A stretch of 64,000 nucleotides of DNA from Paraclostridium hominis (GCF_014306135.1 NZ_JACRWD010000001.1:1426001-1490000), one strand, 5' to 3'. Shown: positions 23,836 to 33,003, numbered from the stretch's first letter. Numbers and translations are program-made. The notes: generated by a model from the letters alone, not told the origin.

Positions 23836-25053
23836 TTATTCTACTGAAACTGCAACTTGATCATTATTTGATTGTTCTAATTCTATATCTTCAATAAGTT
23901 TAGGTATTACATCGTAAATATCTCCTACTATGGCATAATGAGCTGTATCAAATATAGGAGCTTTTTCATCTTTATTAATAGATATTATGCAATTAGAACC
24001 ATTCATACCAGCAGTAAATTGTATAGCACCTGATACTCCACAAGTTATTATAAGTTTAGGTTTTACAGTTCTACCACTTAATCCTATTTGCTTTTTAGCA
24101 TCTATCCATCCTGCTTCTACTAAAGGTCTAGTTCCTGCTACTTGACCTCCTAATAAGTCTGCTAGTTTATAAAGCATATCCATATCTTCTTTTTTCTTTA
24201 TGGCTCTACTTCCAACTATTATAACTTCTGCATCTTCTATTCCTACTTCTTTATTTTTATTATTAACCTTTAAAACATCTATCTTAGAATTTAATTTATT
24301 TTCATCTATATCACATAGTGTAACTTTTCCAGTTGGATTTTCAACTTTTTCTGGAGCTGTAAATATTTTGTATCTAACTGTTGCAAATTGAGGTCTATGA
24401 TTTGGCGTATGTATGTGAGCCATTATATTTCCACCAAAAGCTGGTCTTATTTGGTCAAGATCAGTATTTTCTTGTACATCAAGTATTGTACAATCTGCTG
24501 TTAGACCTGTTTTAAATCTAGCAGCAAGTCTTGGTGCTAAACTTCTTCCAAGTGTAGTTCCACCAAATAATAATATAGTTGGCTTAACTTTATTTATAAA
24601 ATCTTCTACACATGCAGTATATGGCTCTATTCTAAAATCTTCTAAATTTTTATTGTCATATACAAATACTTCATCTACTCCATAAGAAAGTAATATATCT
24701 GTTTTATCTTTTATATTGTTTCCAACAAATACACAGTAAACTGGTTGATTAATTTTTTTAGCCATTTCTTTTGCTTTTCCTATTAACTCAAATGTTACTG
24801 GATGTATATCTCCTTCATGATGGTCAACGTATACTGCTATACCTTTCCATTCATCTTTATTTATTTTAACAACTTCATCTTCTACAAATTCAAATACACC
24901 TTCAGGTCCTGTTCTTACACATAATTTACACATCTTGCATCCAGCACCTATTTCTAATTTACCATCATTTAATTCTATAGCCCCAAAAGGACATATGTCT
25001 AATACTTTTTGAATATCTTTAACTTTATCTTGATTTATAACTATTTTTGCCAC
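23836..25053 (-). CDS. etfA: Electron transfer flavoprotein alpha subunit with N-terminal 4Fe-4S site
   Basis: 405 residues. Residues 1-60 hold a ferredoxin-like site: C21, C39, C42, C45 (ICPFGAIE ... CKMCKLC), absent from classical EtfA and typical of the lactate-dehydrogenase-linked type (LctC). The rest is EtfA: LLFGGTTLGRSLAPRLAARF, GLTADCTIL, RPAFGGNI, and the FAD site AGTRPLVEAGW, GLSGRTVKP and GVSGAIQFTAGM. It carries the FAD that takes part in ferredoxin-dependent electron confurcation. It lies between etfB (12-bp gap) and the dehydrogenase (3-bp gap). Confidence 0.93.
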   Translation of the reverse strand: MAKIVINQDKVKDIQKVLDICPFGAIELNDGKLEIGAGCKMCKLCVRTGPEGVFEFVEDEVVKINKDEWKGIAVYVDHHEGDIHPVTFELIGKAKEMAKKINQPVYCVFVGNNIKDKTDILLSYGVDEVFVYDNKNLEDFRIEPYTACVEDFINKVKPTILLFGGTTLGRSLAPRLAARFKTGLTADCTILDVQENTDLDQIRPAFGGNIMAHIHTPNHRPQFATVRYKIFTAPEKVENPTGKVTLCDIDENKLNSKIDVLKVNNKNKEVGIEDAEVIIVGSRAIKKKEDMDMLYKLADLLGGQVAGTRPLVEAGWIDAKKQIGLSGRTVKPKLIITCGVSGAIQFTAGMNGSNCIISINKDEKAPIFDTAHYAIVGDIYDVIPKLIEDIELEQSNNDQVAVSVE

Positions 25054-25065
25054 TTTAAATCCCCC

Positions 25066-25854
25066 CTATAATAACTTTAACTCTTTTATTTTGTTAAGTA
25101 ATTTAGATGCTATTTCATCACCATCACCTGTCCATACTTCTTTTTCTATGTCTGATGTTGGTGGGAATATTTTTAAAACTTGAGTTGGAGAACCATTAAG
25201 TCCATAATGTTTTTCATCTTTATCATCAAAATCTTTAAGACTAATCATAGGTATCTCTTTATCTTTAGTTTTCATTTTTAATTTAAAAGAAGGTAATCTT
25301 GGTTGGAAAATTTCTTTTTCTACAGTTATTAAGCAAGGAAATTTGACTTCACAAATTTCACTAGTATTAGGCATATCTACTTCTACTACTATACTATTTT
25401 CTTTTGTTTCTATTAATTTCGTTACATTAGTAACATGAGGTATATTTAAAAACTCTGCTATTTCTGGTCCAACTTGAGCTGTATCTCCATCTGTAGTTTG
25501 TTTACCACAAATTATTAAATCAGTATCTCCAAATTTTTTAATACCTTGTGAAATTGTATATGAAGTTGCAAGTACATCAGCACCAGCAAATTTTCTATCA
25601 CTTACTAAAGCACCTTTATCTGCACCCATCATAAAAGCTTCATGAATTACTTGTTTTGCTTGAGGAGGTCCCATACTCAAAACTTTAACCTTGGCATCGT
25701 TTTCTTTTTTGATTCTTAAAGCTGTTTCTAAAGCATATAAATCATATGGATTCATTTTAGAATCTACTCCATCTCTTTTTAAGACTCCTGTTTTCTCATC
25801 TACTTCTACTTCTGATGTTCCTGGAACTTGTTTTATACATACTAAGATTTCCAT
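25066..25854 (-). CDS. etfB: Electron transfer flavoprotein beta subunit
   Basis: 262 residues. N-terminal EILVCIKQVPGTSEVEVD, MNPYDLYALE, ADVLATSYTISQGIKKFG and CGKQTTDGDTAQVGPEIAEFL are canonical EtfB blocks; the last binds the beta-FAD phosphate. In confurcating complexes EtfB carries the FAD that exchanges electrons with NAD. Directly upstream of etfA; follows larA by 13 bp with a GGGGG-type ribosome site. Assignment is secure, and the confurcating type is inferred from its partners. Confidence 0.94.
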   Translation of the reverse strand: MEILVCIKQVPGTSEVEVDEKTGVLKRDGVDSKMNPYDLYALETALRIKKENDAKVKVLSMGPPQAKQVIHEAFMMGADKGALVSDRKFAGADVLATSYTISQGIKKFGDTDLIICGKQTTDGDTAQVGPEIAEFLNIPHVTNVTKLIETKENSIVVEVDMPNTSEICEVKFPCLITVEKEIFQPRLPSFKLKMKTKDKEIPMISLKDFDDKDEKHYGLNGSPTQVLKIFPPTSDIEKEVWTGDGDEIASKLLNKIKELKLL

Positions 25855-25867
25855 ATTATTTCCCCCT

Positions 25868-27139
25868 TTACTTTACTATTACTGATACCCCATCAGGTAT
25901 TAAAGCTACTTTAGCATTTTTACCTTTTATGTCAAAAGCCATTTTAAGGGCTTCGTCAAAGCTACTTGCGTGTTTCATATACATACTTTTAATCATATTT
26001 GGATCACATAAATCTGTAACCATGATTACAGTAAATTTTTCTAAGATTCTTGCTAGTATTTGAAATTCCCATTGATCTGGTATAGTTTCATTTTTTGGAA
26101 TTTTTCTTACTTTTTCAAGTATTTCTGTAGGTGAAGATGCATTTGCTACACTATCATAAAAAGACTGACCTCCATGGCCATCATTACAAGCAGATATCAT
26201 AATTATTACTCCACCTTCCTTGCATGTAGCCTCTGCTGCGGTCATTCCTTTTACTGTTTGGTATATGTTTTGATCTAAAGGATATCCTCCATTTGTACTA
26301 ATTACAATATCTGCATCTACTGCATCTACTTTAGATAGTTTAGTTACAAAATCACATCCACTTTTATGTGCCTTTTCTACATCTCCTGCAAATGCCCCTA
26401 TAACTTTTTTATCTTTATCTATAACTACATTTAATATAAATGCTAAATTAACACTTTTCGCTGCATATAACATATCTTTATGAATTGGATTATTTTCAAG
26501 GTTACCTGTTCTAGCATAAGGACTGTCTATAAATTCAGAACAGTGGTTATACATTATTGTTTTAACTGATGCTACTCCTGGAAGCACACTTTTTCTTCCT
26601 CCAGAAAATCCAGCAAAGAAATGTGGTTCTATAAATCCTTCAGCTATTAATAAGTCTGTTTCAACTATAGCTTTATTTACAATTAGGTCTCCACCTGAAG
26701 GAAGAGTACCTACCTTAATCATAGATTTTTCATCTGTTGCAAAATGCATTATTATTTGTTCATTATCTACTATCTTTTCTCCCATTTTATATACAAGTTC
26801 TTCTCTTGTACTTGGTCTATGACACCCTGTTGATATTATTATTTTTATATCTATATCAGGATTTGAACTTCTTATTTTTTTTAACATTATAGGTAATGTG
26901 ACTTTACTTGGTACTGGTCTTGTATGGTCACTAGTAATTATAACCATACTTTTTTTGCCTTTTACTAGTTCCTCTAACTTATCACTTCCTATTGGTTTTT
27001 CTAAAGCTTTTTTTACAATTTCATCTTGACTAAGCGTTGTTTTAAAATCATGAGCTTTAGACTGCAAAACTTTTAGCATGTTTTCATCTGGTATATTTAT
27101 ATTCATACCAGACTTTGAGTAAGGTACTTTTATCTTCAT
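25868..27139 (-). CDS. larA: Nickel-pincer lactate racemase family protein
   Basis: 423 residues. Racemases of the LarA family use a nickel-pincer nucleotide bound to a lysine. All key residues of L. plantarum LarA have counterparts one position earlier: H107 (GCHRPST), H173 (EPHFFAGFSGG), K183 (GGRKSVLPG) and H199 (YNHCSEF); DHTRPVP near 71 is the substrate/cofactor arginine block. First gene of larA-etfB-etfA-dehydrogenase, so it would feed the enantiomer the dehydrogenase uses. Some LarA homologues act on other 2-hydroxyacids; lactate is inferred from context. LarE for cofactor sulfur insertion is at 15854-16669. Confidence 0.92.
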   Translation of the reverse strand: MKIKVPYSKSGMNINIPDENMLKVLQSKAHDFKTTLSQDEIVKKALEKPIGSDKLEELVKGKKSMVIITSDHTRPVPSKVTLPIMLKKIRSSNPDIDIKIIISTGCHRPSTREELVYKMGEKIVDNEQIIMHFATDEKSMIKVGTLPSGGDLIVNKAIVETDLLIAEGFIEPHFFAGFSGGRKSVLPGVASVKTIMYNHCSEFIDSPYARTGNLENNPIHKDMLYAAKSVNLAFILNVVIDKDKKVIGAFAGDVEKAHKSGCDFVTKLSKVDAVDADIVISTNGGYPLDQNIYQTVKGMTAAEATCKEGGVIIMISACNDGHGGQSFYDSVANASSPTEILEKVRKIPKNETIPDQWEFQILARILEKFTVIMVTDLCDPNMIKSMYMKHASSFDEALKMAFDIKGKNAKVALIPDGVSVIVK

Positions 27140-27458
27140 TTATTTCCCTCCTATTGAAATATAAATCTTCAAGGTATACTATCTTTTAATATTTTTAAAT
27201 CGTTTTCCTGAAGGTTGTTAAATTATAAAGTTTAATGTTTTTAATGAATTGATATATACATTTTAACTTAAATTTTATTGGTATTATGGTCTTACCAGTT
27301 TGTACTTTTATGATAGTAAACTTCATAATAATTTACAAGTATTGTTTATGTATTAACAAAATATATAGTATTATTTAATTTTTTATTTACTTTCAATTTT
27401 TAGCTTACATTTTTTAAATTTTTTATAAAAAAATATAGATTCCAAATTTTCTTGAAAT
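27140..27458. promoter_or_regulatory. Promoter region of the lactate operon
   Basis: 319 bp without a gene. Minus strand: -35 TTGTAA (27333-27338), 17-bp spacer, -10 TATCAT (27310-27315), then the operator at 27287-27297 just downstream of the expected start point, leaving a leader of about 150 nt. The 27431-27466 hairpin ends the regulator gene. Confidence 0.6.
27287..27297 (-). promoter_or_regulatory. FadR/LldR-type operator
   Basis: TGGTCTTACCA is TGGT-N3-ACCA, the classic half-site arrangement of FadR-subfamily GntR regulators. Placed just after the -10 box, binding would block transcription until the regulator binds its ligand, presumably lactate. Confidence 0.65.
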
Positions 27459-27466
27459 CTATATTT
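27431..27466 (-). terminator. Terminator at the end of the GntR gene
   Basis: Eleven-bp stem AAATATAGATT / AATCTATATTT overlapping the stop codon of the regulator, followed by T residues on the minus strand. Confidence 0.7.
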
Positions 27467-28154
27467 TATCCATAGTAATTTTTATTAAATCTAAATGTTC
27501 TTTCATGTACTTATAAGCATTTTCAGGCTCTCTAGCTATTATTGCATCACAAATTTTTTTATGTTGATTATTTAAAATTTCTTCTTCATTATAGTGATTT
27601 ACTATTTTTTGTCTTGAGTTCACTATGAAATCCTCAAGTAAATTTAGTGATATTTTGTATAAACTTTTGATTAAAAAGTTCTTGCTCATACAAGCTATTT
27701 TGTAGTGAATCTTTTTATCAATGTCTTCTTTATCACAATTCTCGTCATTATTTGTTAAATTTTGCGAAATCATTTTCAACTCTTCAAATTCTTCTTCTGT
27801 TCCCCTTATAGCAGCTAATTTAACAGCTTCAAGCTCTATCATATTTCTTAGCTCTAATATCTCCTCATAACTTCCGTTATTTAATATAAACATCATCGAA
27901 ATAGGTTGTATAAGAGATGATTCTATATTGTTGCAAATAAAGTTACCTTCTCCTTGCCTACTTTCTATTATTCCCATAGTTTCTAAAACTCTTAAAGCTT
28001 CTCTTATCGATGTTCTACTAACTCCCATTTTTTCAGACAATTCACGTTCTGACATAAGCTTGTCCCCTTTTTTTAATTTTCCTGATAATATCATATCTTG
28101 TATTTGATTTATTACTTGTTGGTATATTTTTTTATTAGTTATATTACTAAACAA
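27459..28154 (-). CDS. GntR-family regulator, FadR subfamily (FCD domain), probable lactate-operon repressor
   Basis: 231 residues. N-terminal winged helix (YQQVINQIQDMILSGKLKKGDKL, SERELSEKMGVSRTSIREALRVLE, ESRQGEGNF) and a helical FCD ligand domain with metal/ligand residues around ELRNMIELEAVKLAA and the histidines of HYKIACMS and NQHKKICDAI. FadR-type proteins beside lactate genes (LldR, LctA) respond to lactate. It is upstream of and co-directional with larA, separated by the promoter/operator region that contains a matching TGGT-N3-ACCA site. Ligand identity is inference. Confidence 0.88.
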   Translation of the reverse strand: MFSNITNKKIYQQVINQIQDMILSGKLKKGDKLMSERELSEKMGVSRTSIREALRVLETMGIIESRQGEGNFICNNIESSLIQPISMMFILNNGSYEEILELRNMIELEAVKLAAIRGTEEEFEELKMISQNLTNNDENCDKEDIDKKIHYKIACMSKNFLIKSLYKISLNLLEDFIVNSRQKIVNHYNEEEILNNQHKKICDAIIAREPENAYKYMKEHLDLIKITMDKI

Positions 28155-28220
28155 AGTTTTTCCCCCTTTATATTTAAATATTTATTAGTATATTATACTA
28201 TAAATATTGTTAAGCAATAA

Positions 28221-28265
28221 AAAATACTATTTAAAACAATTTATATTTGCCTCAAATAGTATTTT
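28221..28265 (-). terminator. Terminator of the YtrA-type ABC operon
   Basis: Twelve-bp stem AAAATACTATTT / AAATAGTATTTT with a 21-nt loop after the permease stop; A/T-rich tail. Confidence 0.65.
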
Positions 28266-28271
28266 TATATT

Positions 28272-29549
28272 TTATTTATTATCTTTATTTAATTCTGATA
28301 AAGATACTTCACTCATTGATCCTCCCATATTAAAATCAGGTCTTATTGTAATATATCCTCCATCTGTAAATGGTAAATCAACTACAAATTGGCCCTCTAT
28401 ATCATATACAATTGAATCTAGTGAAAAATAATCATCATCTAAGTTTAATCCCTTTGGTATTGTATATTCCATGTATGTATAACTATGAGGCTTTATGCCT
28501 TTAGAAAATAGTGGCCAGTTTATATCACTTTCTTCAAATGGATATTTCATATCAATCTTTAGTGGTGAATTTGTCATCATCTCTTTATTTTTATCTTTAT
28601 ACATATCAAAAGTTATATAAGATTCTTCTAATCTAAATGTATATTTAGTTGGATTTTCTATCTTAAATCTTAATTTAAGACCATTTTTAGTTTCATACTT
28701 CTTATTTAATTTTATATCAATTTCAAAATCATTTTTTATTAAATAATCATTTTCATGTATTAAATTCTTAAATATAAATTTGTTTCCTAAAACAAATAAT
28801 GTAGATATTATAATTATAATAAATGATAGCTTTATAAATTTATTAGTTTTTATTTTATTATTTTTTTTATTTATAATTTTTAAAGATATGTACATAGATA
28901 GTATAAATATAATAGATATTGTCATAACTATAATCGGCATACTTATATTCATAACTCTAAATTGGTTAACTAAAAAATTTAATAAGTTACTAAAAGAACC
29001 TGAAAATGAAATATAACTTGATTCATTTGATATACTTGAATGATATATCATTGTAGCTATCATATCCATAGGTATAAATGCTATAAAAAATATAACTACA
29101 CTTAATCCCCCTGCTATGTTTCTTATATTATGATACCCAAACTTAAAATACATAGGTAAAACTATAGATATTATTAATATAAATATACTTAAAGAAAAAT
29201 ATATATCATTTAAAACGCTACTTCTATGAAATATTGGCTCTAGTATAAAATTAATCAAACTACATATAGTAGTTACTAAAATTATAACTATAAAAGCTAA
29301 TATATATTTTGAATATACTATGTCTTCTTTACTTACTGGTATACTATTTATATAGTTCATATTATTTGATTTATAATCATTATAAAAAGTATTAGCTACT
29401 ATAAGATAACTTATAAAAACTGGAGTTATATAATATGATGCTGAGTTTAAAAAAAAGTACATAAATAAAAATACTAATAAATATTTTATATTACGTATAC
29501 CCTCTCCCCTAATACTAACTATAAAATCTTTTTTAATTAAATTAATCAT
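28272..29549 (-). CDS. ABC-2 type permease with extracytoplasmic C-terminal domain
   Basis: 425 residues. About six transmembrane segments to residue 265, then a 160-residue C-terminal part predicted outside the membrane, rich in beta strands (LRFKIENPTKYTFRLEESYITF), reminiscent of an Ig-like fold. Its gene abuts the ATPase gene (shared base), so the pair forms one exporter. The first residues (MINLIKKDF) are typical of ABC-2 permeases of the YtrC/YtrD type. Substrate unknown; regulator type suggests envelope or peptide-antibiotic response. Confidence 0.8.
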   Translation of the reverse strand: MINLIKKDFIVSIRGEGIRNIKYLLVFLFMYFFLNSASYYITPVFISYLIVANTFYNDYKSNNMNYINSIPVSKEDIVYSKYILAFIVIILVTTICSLINFILEPIFHRSSVLNDIYFSLSIFILIISIVLPMYFKFGYHNIRNIAGGLSVVIFFIAFIPMDMIATMIYHSSISNESSYISFSGSFSNLLNFLVNQFRVMNISMPIIVMTISIIFILSMYISLKIINKKNNKIKTNKFIKLSFIIIIISTLFVLGNKFIFKNLIHENDYLIKNDFEIDIKLNKKYETKNGLKLRFKIENPTKYTFRLEESYITFDMYKDKNKEMMTNSPLKIDMKYPFEESDINWPLFSKGIKPHSYTYMEYTIPKGLNLDDDYFSLDSIVYDIEGQFVVDLPFTDGGYITIRPDFNMGGSMSEVSLSELNKDNK

Positions 29550-30409
29550 TAACTCTCCCCCTTTACATAGTAATACATTATATCTTCTATATTAGGTGAT
29601 TTTATTTTGTCATTGTTCATATCCTTTATTTCGTTATAATGTTTCATGCTTTCATCTATTTTAACTAAAGCCTCACTGTAGTATTTTAAATGTTTCTTTC
29701 CAACTACATTTTTATTCATATTATCTATTTGCTCTTTAGTTCCATTTATAATCTTATAGTTTTCCCTTAGTGTTTCTTTATCTGTGCTAAAAACTTGTTC
29801 CCCATTATTAATAAAAGTTATGTAATCTGCTATTTTATCAAGTTCTTCTGTGTTATGAGTTGATATAATTACACCTTTACTTCCTTCTTCTATAAACTCT
29901 TGTAAATACCCTAGAAATTCTTTTCTAACTATTGGGTCAAGTCCTGCTGTTGGCTCATCTAATATTAAAAGTTTTGCATTATGACTAAGTGCATTAGTCA
30001 ACATAAGTTTACTACTTTGACCTTTTGATAAAGTTTTTATATATGAATTTTTATTTATATTAAATTTATCTAAATAATAATCAAATTTATTACTTTCAAA
30101 GTTTTTATAAAATAATGAATTTATCTTTTTATAATCTTTAACTTTTAAATGATCATAAAAATCTAAACTGTCATATACAAACCCTATATCATTTTTTATA
30201 TCTATAGGATTTTTTTCTATACTTTTACCAAATAAACTTATACTTCCACTATCACTTTGAATAAGTCCCATTATCATTTTTATAAGTGTAGTTTTTCCTG
30301 AACCATTAGGCCCAATTATCCCCATTATAAAGCCTTCTTCTAGGTTTAGATTTATATTTTTTAATTTAAAATTTTTAAAACTTTTACTAACATTTTTAAC
30401 CCTAAGCAT
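29549..30409 (-). CDS. ABC transporter ATPase (YtrB/EcsA-like)
   Basis: 286 residues. Walker A GPNGSGKTTLIK, signature LSKGQSSKLML, Walker B KLLILDEPTAGLDP and switch H in ISTHNTEEL. The start is set at ATG 30409 because the upstream in-frame ATG 30424 lies inside the GntR coding sequence and AGGGGTGAT, which includes the GntR stop, serves as ribosome site. The C-terminal 70 residues are an extension common in antibiotic-type exporters. It pairs with the ABC-2 permease downstream. Confidence 0.92.
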   Translation of the reverse strand: MLRVKNVSKSFKNFKLKNINLNLEEGFIMGIIGPNGSGKTTLIKMIMGLIQSDSGSISLFGKSIEKNPIDIKNDIGFVYDSLDFYDHLKVKDYKKINSLFYKNFESNKFDYYLDKFNINKNSYIKTLSKGQSSKLMLTNALSHNAKLLILDEPTAGLDPIVRKEFLGYLQEFIEEGSKGVIISTHNTEELDKIADYITFINNGEQVFSTDKETLRENYKIINGTKEQIDNMNKNVVGKKHLKYYSEALVKIDESMKHYNEIKDMNNDKIKSPNIEDIMYYYVKGES

Positions 30410-30413
30410 TTTA

Positions 30414-30785
30414 TCACCCCTCATAAATTACATTAAATATTTCAATAATTTCTTCTTTACTAAGATTTATCATTCTTGATATTTCAATAATTTCTTCAAC
30501 CTTAGTTTCTATTTCTTTTACCTTTTCTTCATATACTAATTCTTTTTTAAATATAGCAACAAAACTCCCCTTACCGGGTACTATATCTATAAACCCTCGT
30601 CTTTCAAGTTCTTCATATGCTCTTTTTGTGGTTATAACACTTATATTTAAATCTTTAGCTAAACTTCTTATAGAAGGTAAACTTTGACCTTGTTCTAAAT
30701 TGTTAGATATTATAGCTTCTCTCATTTGATTAACTATTTGCTGATATATAGGAATATCTGATGAGTTAGAAATTATTATATTCAT
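30414..30785 (-). CDS. GntR-family regulator, YtrA subfamily
   Basis: About 123 residues: a winged helix (IPIYQQIVNQMREAI, QSLPSIRSLAKDLNISVITTKRAYEELERRG, PGKGSFVA) followed by only a short helical tail, the YtrA layout without a ligand domain. AGGAGC before ATG 30785 decides the start over ATG 30803. First gene of a three-gene operon with the ABC exporter; its promoter lies inside a 37-bp inverted repeat that is the likely autoregulatory site. Confidence 0.92.
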   Translation of the reverse strand: MNIIISNSSDIPIYQQIVNQMREAIISNNLEQGQSLPSIRSLAKDLNISVITTKRAYEELERRGFIDIVPGKGSFVAIFKKELVYEEKVKEIETKVEEIIEISRMINLSKEEIIEIFNVIYEG

Positions 30786-30814
30786 ATTTGCTCCTTTCAT
30801 CAATTGTTTATATT

Positions 30815-30851
30815 ATACTAACTGTATATAATCAGTATATACAGTTAGTAT
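30815..30851. promoter_or_regulatory. Perfect 16-bp inverted repeat covering the ytrA-type promoter
   Basis: Two 16-bp arms (ATACTAACTGTATATA and its complement) with a 5-bp spacer ATCAG. The minus-strand -10 box TATAAT overlaps the proximal arm, and the ribosome site is about 25 bp further. Strong candidate operator for the GntR protein encoded next. Confidence 0.7.
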
Positions 30852-30852
30852 T

Positions 30853-30892
30853 TATTTGTCCACTAATTTTTAAGAAAATTAGTGGACAAATA
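30853..30892. repeat. Perfect 18-bp inverted repeat with TAAG loop
   Basis: Arms TATTTGTCCACTAATTTT and complement, immediately next to the GntR operator repeat and before the kinase terminator. No U-run follows on the minus strand and only a short A/T tail on the plus, so it is not a clear terminator. It could be a second regulator site. Confidence 0.7.
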
Positions 30893-30896
30893 AAAA

Positions 30897-30923
30897 ATCC
30901 CTTGAACTTAACGCTCAAAGGAT
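30897..30923 (-). terminator. Terminator after the sensor kinase gene
   Basis: Nine-bp stem ATCCTTTGA / TCAAGGGAT (one G-U pair) followed by TTTTTT on the minus strand. Confidence 0.85.
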
Positions 30924-30933
30924 CGAGATAATA

Positions 30934-32178
30934 TTAATCTTTGTTAAATTCTATGGTAAATATAACAGAATCTTTTCCATTTTTAATATTATATTTAAAA
31001 CCATGCTCTCTAAGTATTTGACTTACAATATATAAGCCTAAACCACTACCTCCAGTTTTTCTATTTCTCGACTTTTCCACCCTGTAAAAAGGCTTAAATA
31101 ATTTATCTTTATGCTTTTCATCTATTGTAACTCCTGTGTTTTCTATTTCTAAGATTGGATTTTCTTTTTTATATAATCTTATTATTAAATCAGCCTTTTG
31201 TGGTGAATATTTAATAGCATTATTTATTAAATTATTTATAGCCTTTGCTATACGCTCTTCATCTGCTTTTACAACTACTTCACTATCCATTTTCACATCT
31301 AAATTTATTTCTTTTTCTTCTATCAAGTATATTTGTCTTTTTATAAGTCTATTTATTAAATTGAATAAATCTATTTCTTTAGTTTCAGGCTTTTTTTCTA
31401 TTATTTCAAATTTTGATACCTGTATCATTTCTTCTACTAAAGTTTTTAACTCTTGAGTAGATTCATAAGATTTTTTTAGGTAAGTGTCTCTATCTTTATA
31501 TTTTCCTACGTTATAAATCATACCTTCTAGTTGTCCACTTATTATTGTTATCGGAGTTTTAAGTTCATGCGATACTGTAGCTATAAATTCTTTTCTTCTA
31601 GCTTCTTGCATTCTTTCATTTTCTATAATGTTTATAAGTGGCTTTGTTATCCACTTTGAAAATACATAAGATGTTATAGTAGATAAAACTATAGCTACAC
31701 ATAATATTATAGGCATTAAATCAAGTATTACAGTAGTTGCTTCATCTACTGGTTGTAAAGGCATGCTTGTATCTAGATAATATGGCATTTTACTATTTTT
31801 TATATATAATACTATAGTTTTTTTATGATTTTTATAAGAATCACTTATATTATTTGAATATGGTAAAAATGATAATTCTTTATTTCCATATTCAACCACA
31901 CCTCTAGCATCTCTTAATAACACTCCCACATTTTCACTTTGTGATAATCTATATAAATCTTCTTTTAAACTAATTAAATTATGATTTTGTGATTTAGCTG
32001 ATAAAATCATAAGTCTATTGTCCAAGGATTTTATTTTATACCTTTCATAATATGATGGAAGTAAAAGAGATAAAATTAGATATATAGTTACTATAAGACC
32101 AATAGATAGAGTTGTTATTATTATAAATATTTTTCTATTTATTGCTAAATCATCCCATTTATCTCTAATTTTTGTCAA
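30934..32178 (-). CDS. Membrane sensor histidine kinase
   Basis: 414 residues. TM1 about 17-41, extracytoplasmic domain to about 148, TM2 about 150-173, a short linker without a clear HAMP, HisKA with H204 in TVSHELKTPITII, and HATPase with NLINNAIKYSP, ENTGVTI and GSGLGLYIV. The gene overlaps the regulator by 14 bp, indicating a cognate pair. Layout resembles kinases for cell-envelope stress, and the neighbouring ABC operon is a possible target, but nothing in the sequence proves this. Confidence 0.92.
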   Translation of the reverse strand: MTKIRDKWDDLAINRKIFIIITTLSIGLIVTIYLILSLLLPSYYERYKIKSLDNRLMILSAKSQNHNLISLKEDLYRLSQSENVGVLLRDARGVVEYGNKELSFLPYSNNISDSYKNHKKTIVLYIKNSKMPYYLDTSMPLQPVDEATTVILDLMPIILCVAIVLSTITSYVFSKWITKPLINIIENERMQEARRKEFIATVSHELKTPITIISGQLEGMIYNVGKYKDRDTYLKKSYESTQELKTLVEEMIQVSKFEIIEKKPETKEIDLFNLINRLIKRQIYLIEEKEINLDVKMDSEVVVKADEERIAKAINNLINNAIKYSPQKADLIIRLYKKENPILEIENTGVTIDEKHKDKLFKPFYRVEKSRNRKTGGSGLGLYIVSQILREHGFKYNIKNGKDSVIFTIEFNKD

Positions 32179-32833
32179 GACTATACCCTATTCCTTTCAC
32201 TGTTTTTATATATGGTAATTCTATTTTTTTTCTTATATTTTTTATATGTGCGTCAACAACCCTTGTATCACCATAGTAATCATATCCCCAAACACTATCT
32301 AGTAAATTTTCTCTAGTTACGACTTGTGGATAACTCTCTATTAAAGTTTTTAATATATTAAATTCCTTTAAAGTTAGTTCTATAGGTTTATCTCCAAGTT
32401 TAACTTGATAAGTATCTAAATCTAGGGTCAATTTTTCAAAGTTCAATATATTTGATTCATTTTCATTACTAGTTCTTCTAAGAATTGCTTCTACTCTTTT
32501 CATTAATAGTGTAAATGAAAATGGTTTTGTTATATAATCGTCACACATTAAATCAAAACCTTTTATTTGATCACTTTCTTGATTAAGTGCAGTTAAAAAT
32601 ATTATTGGAACATTTGAAGATTGTCTTATCATTTTACAAACTCCATATCCATCTAAATTAGGCATCATTACATCTAATATAACTAAATCAAATTCTTCTT
32701 TTTTAAAAGCTTGTATACCTTCAAGTCCATCATTAGCAGATTTTACATTATATCCCTCTGCTGTTAAAAATTCTACTATAAGTTCTTGTATATTATTATC
32801 ATCTTCTATTACTAATATATTTTTATTTTTCAT
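32165..32833 (-). CDS. OmpR/PhoB-type response regulator
   Basis: 222 residues. Receiver with EDD pocket, phospho-acceptor D54 (VILDVMMPNLDGYG), T in LTALNQESD and K in DDYITKPFS, then winged helix (ELTLKEFNILKTL, VVDAHIKNIRKKIE, VKGIGYSL). ATG 32833 is preferred over TTG 32839 because GGAG sits 7 nt upstream of it. Overlaps the kinase gene. Its gene is first in this two-gene unit. Confidence 0.93.
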   Translation of the reverse strand: MKNKNILVIEDDNNIQELIVEFLTAEGYNVKSANDGLEGIQAFKKEEFDLVILDVMMPNLDGYGVCKMIRQSSNVPIIFLTALNQESDQIKGFDLMCDDYITKPFSFTLLMKRVEAILRRTSNENESNILNFEKLTLDLDTYQVKLGDKPIELTLKEFNILKTLIESYPQVVTRENLLDSVWGYDYYGDTRVVDAHIKNIRKKIELPYIKTVKGIGYSLDKN

Positions 32834-33003
32834 TATCAATCTCCTATTATTACTTCAATTTACTATTTATATTTTACAACTTTTATGTGAATTTATCATG
32901 AACTACCTTTATTATACAACAATATATTACTACCATTTATGAATTAATTTTAACATATATGAAAAGCTAATAAAGAGACTTTTAAGAAAGGACTGAGTTT
33001 TTA

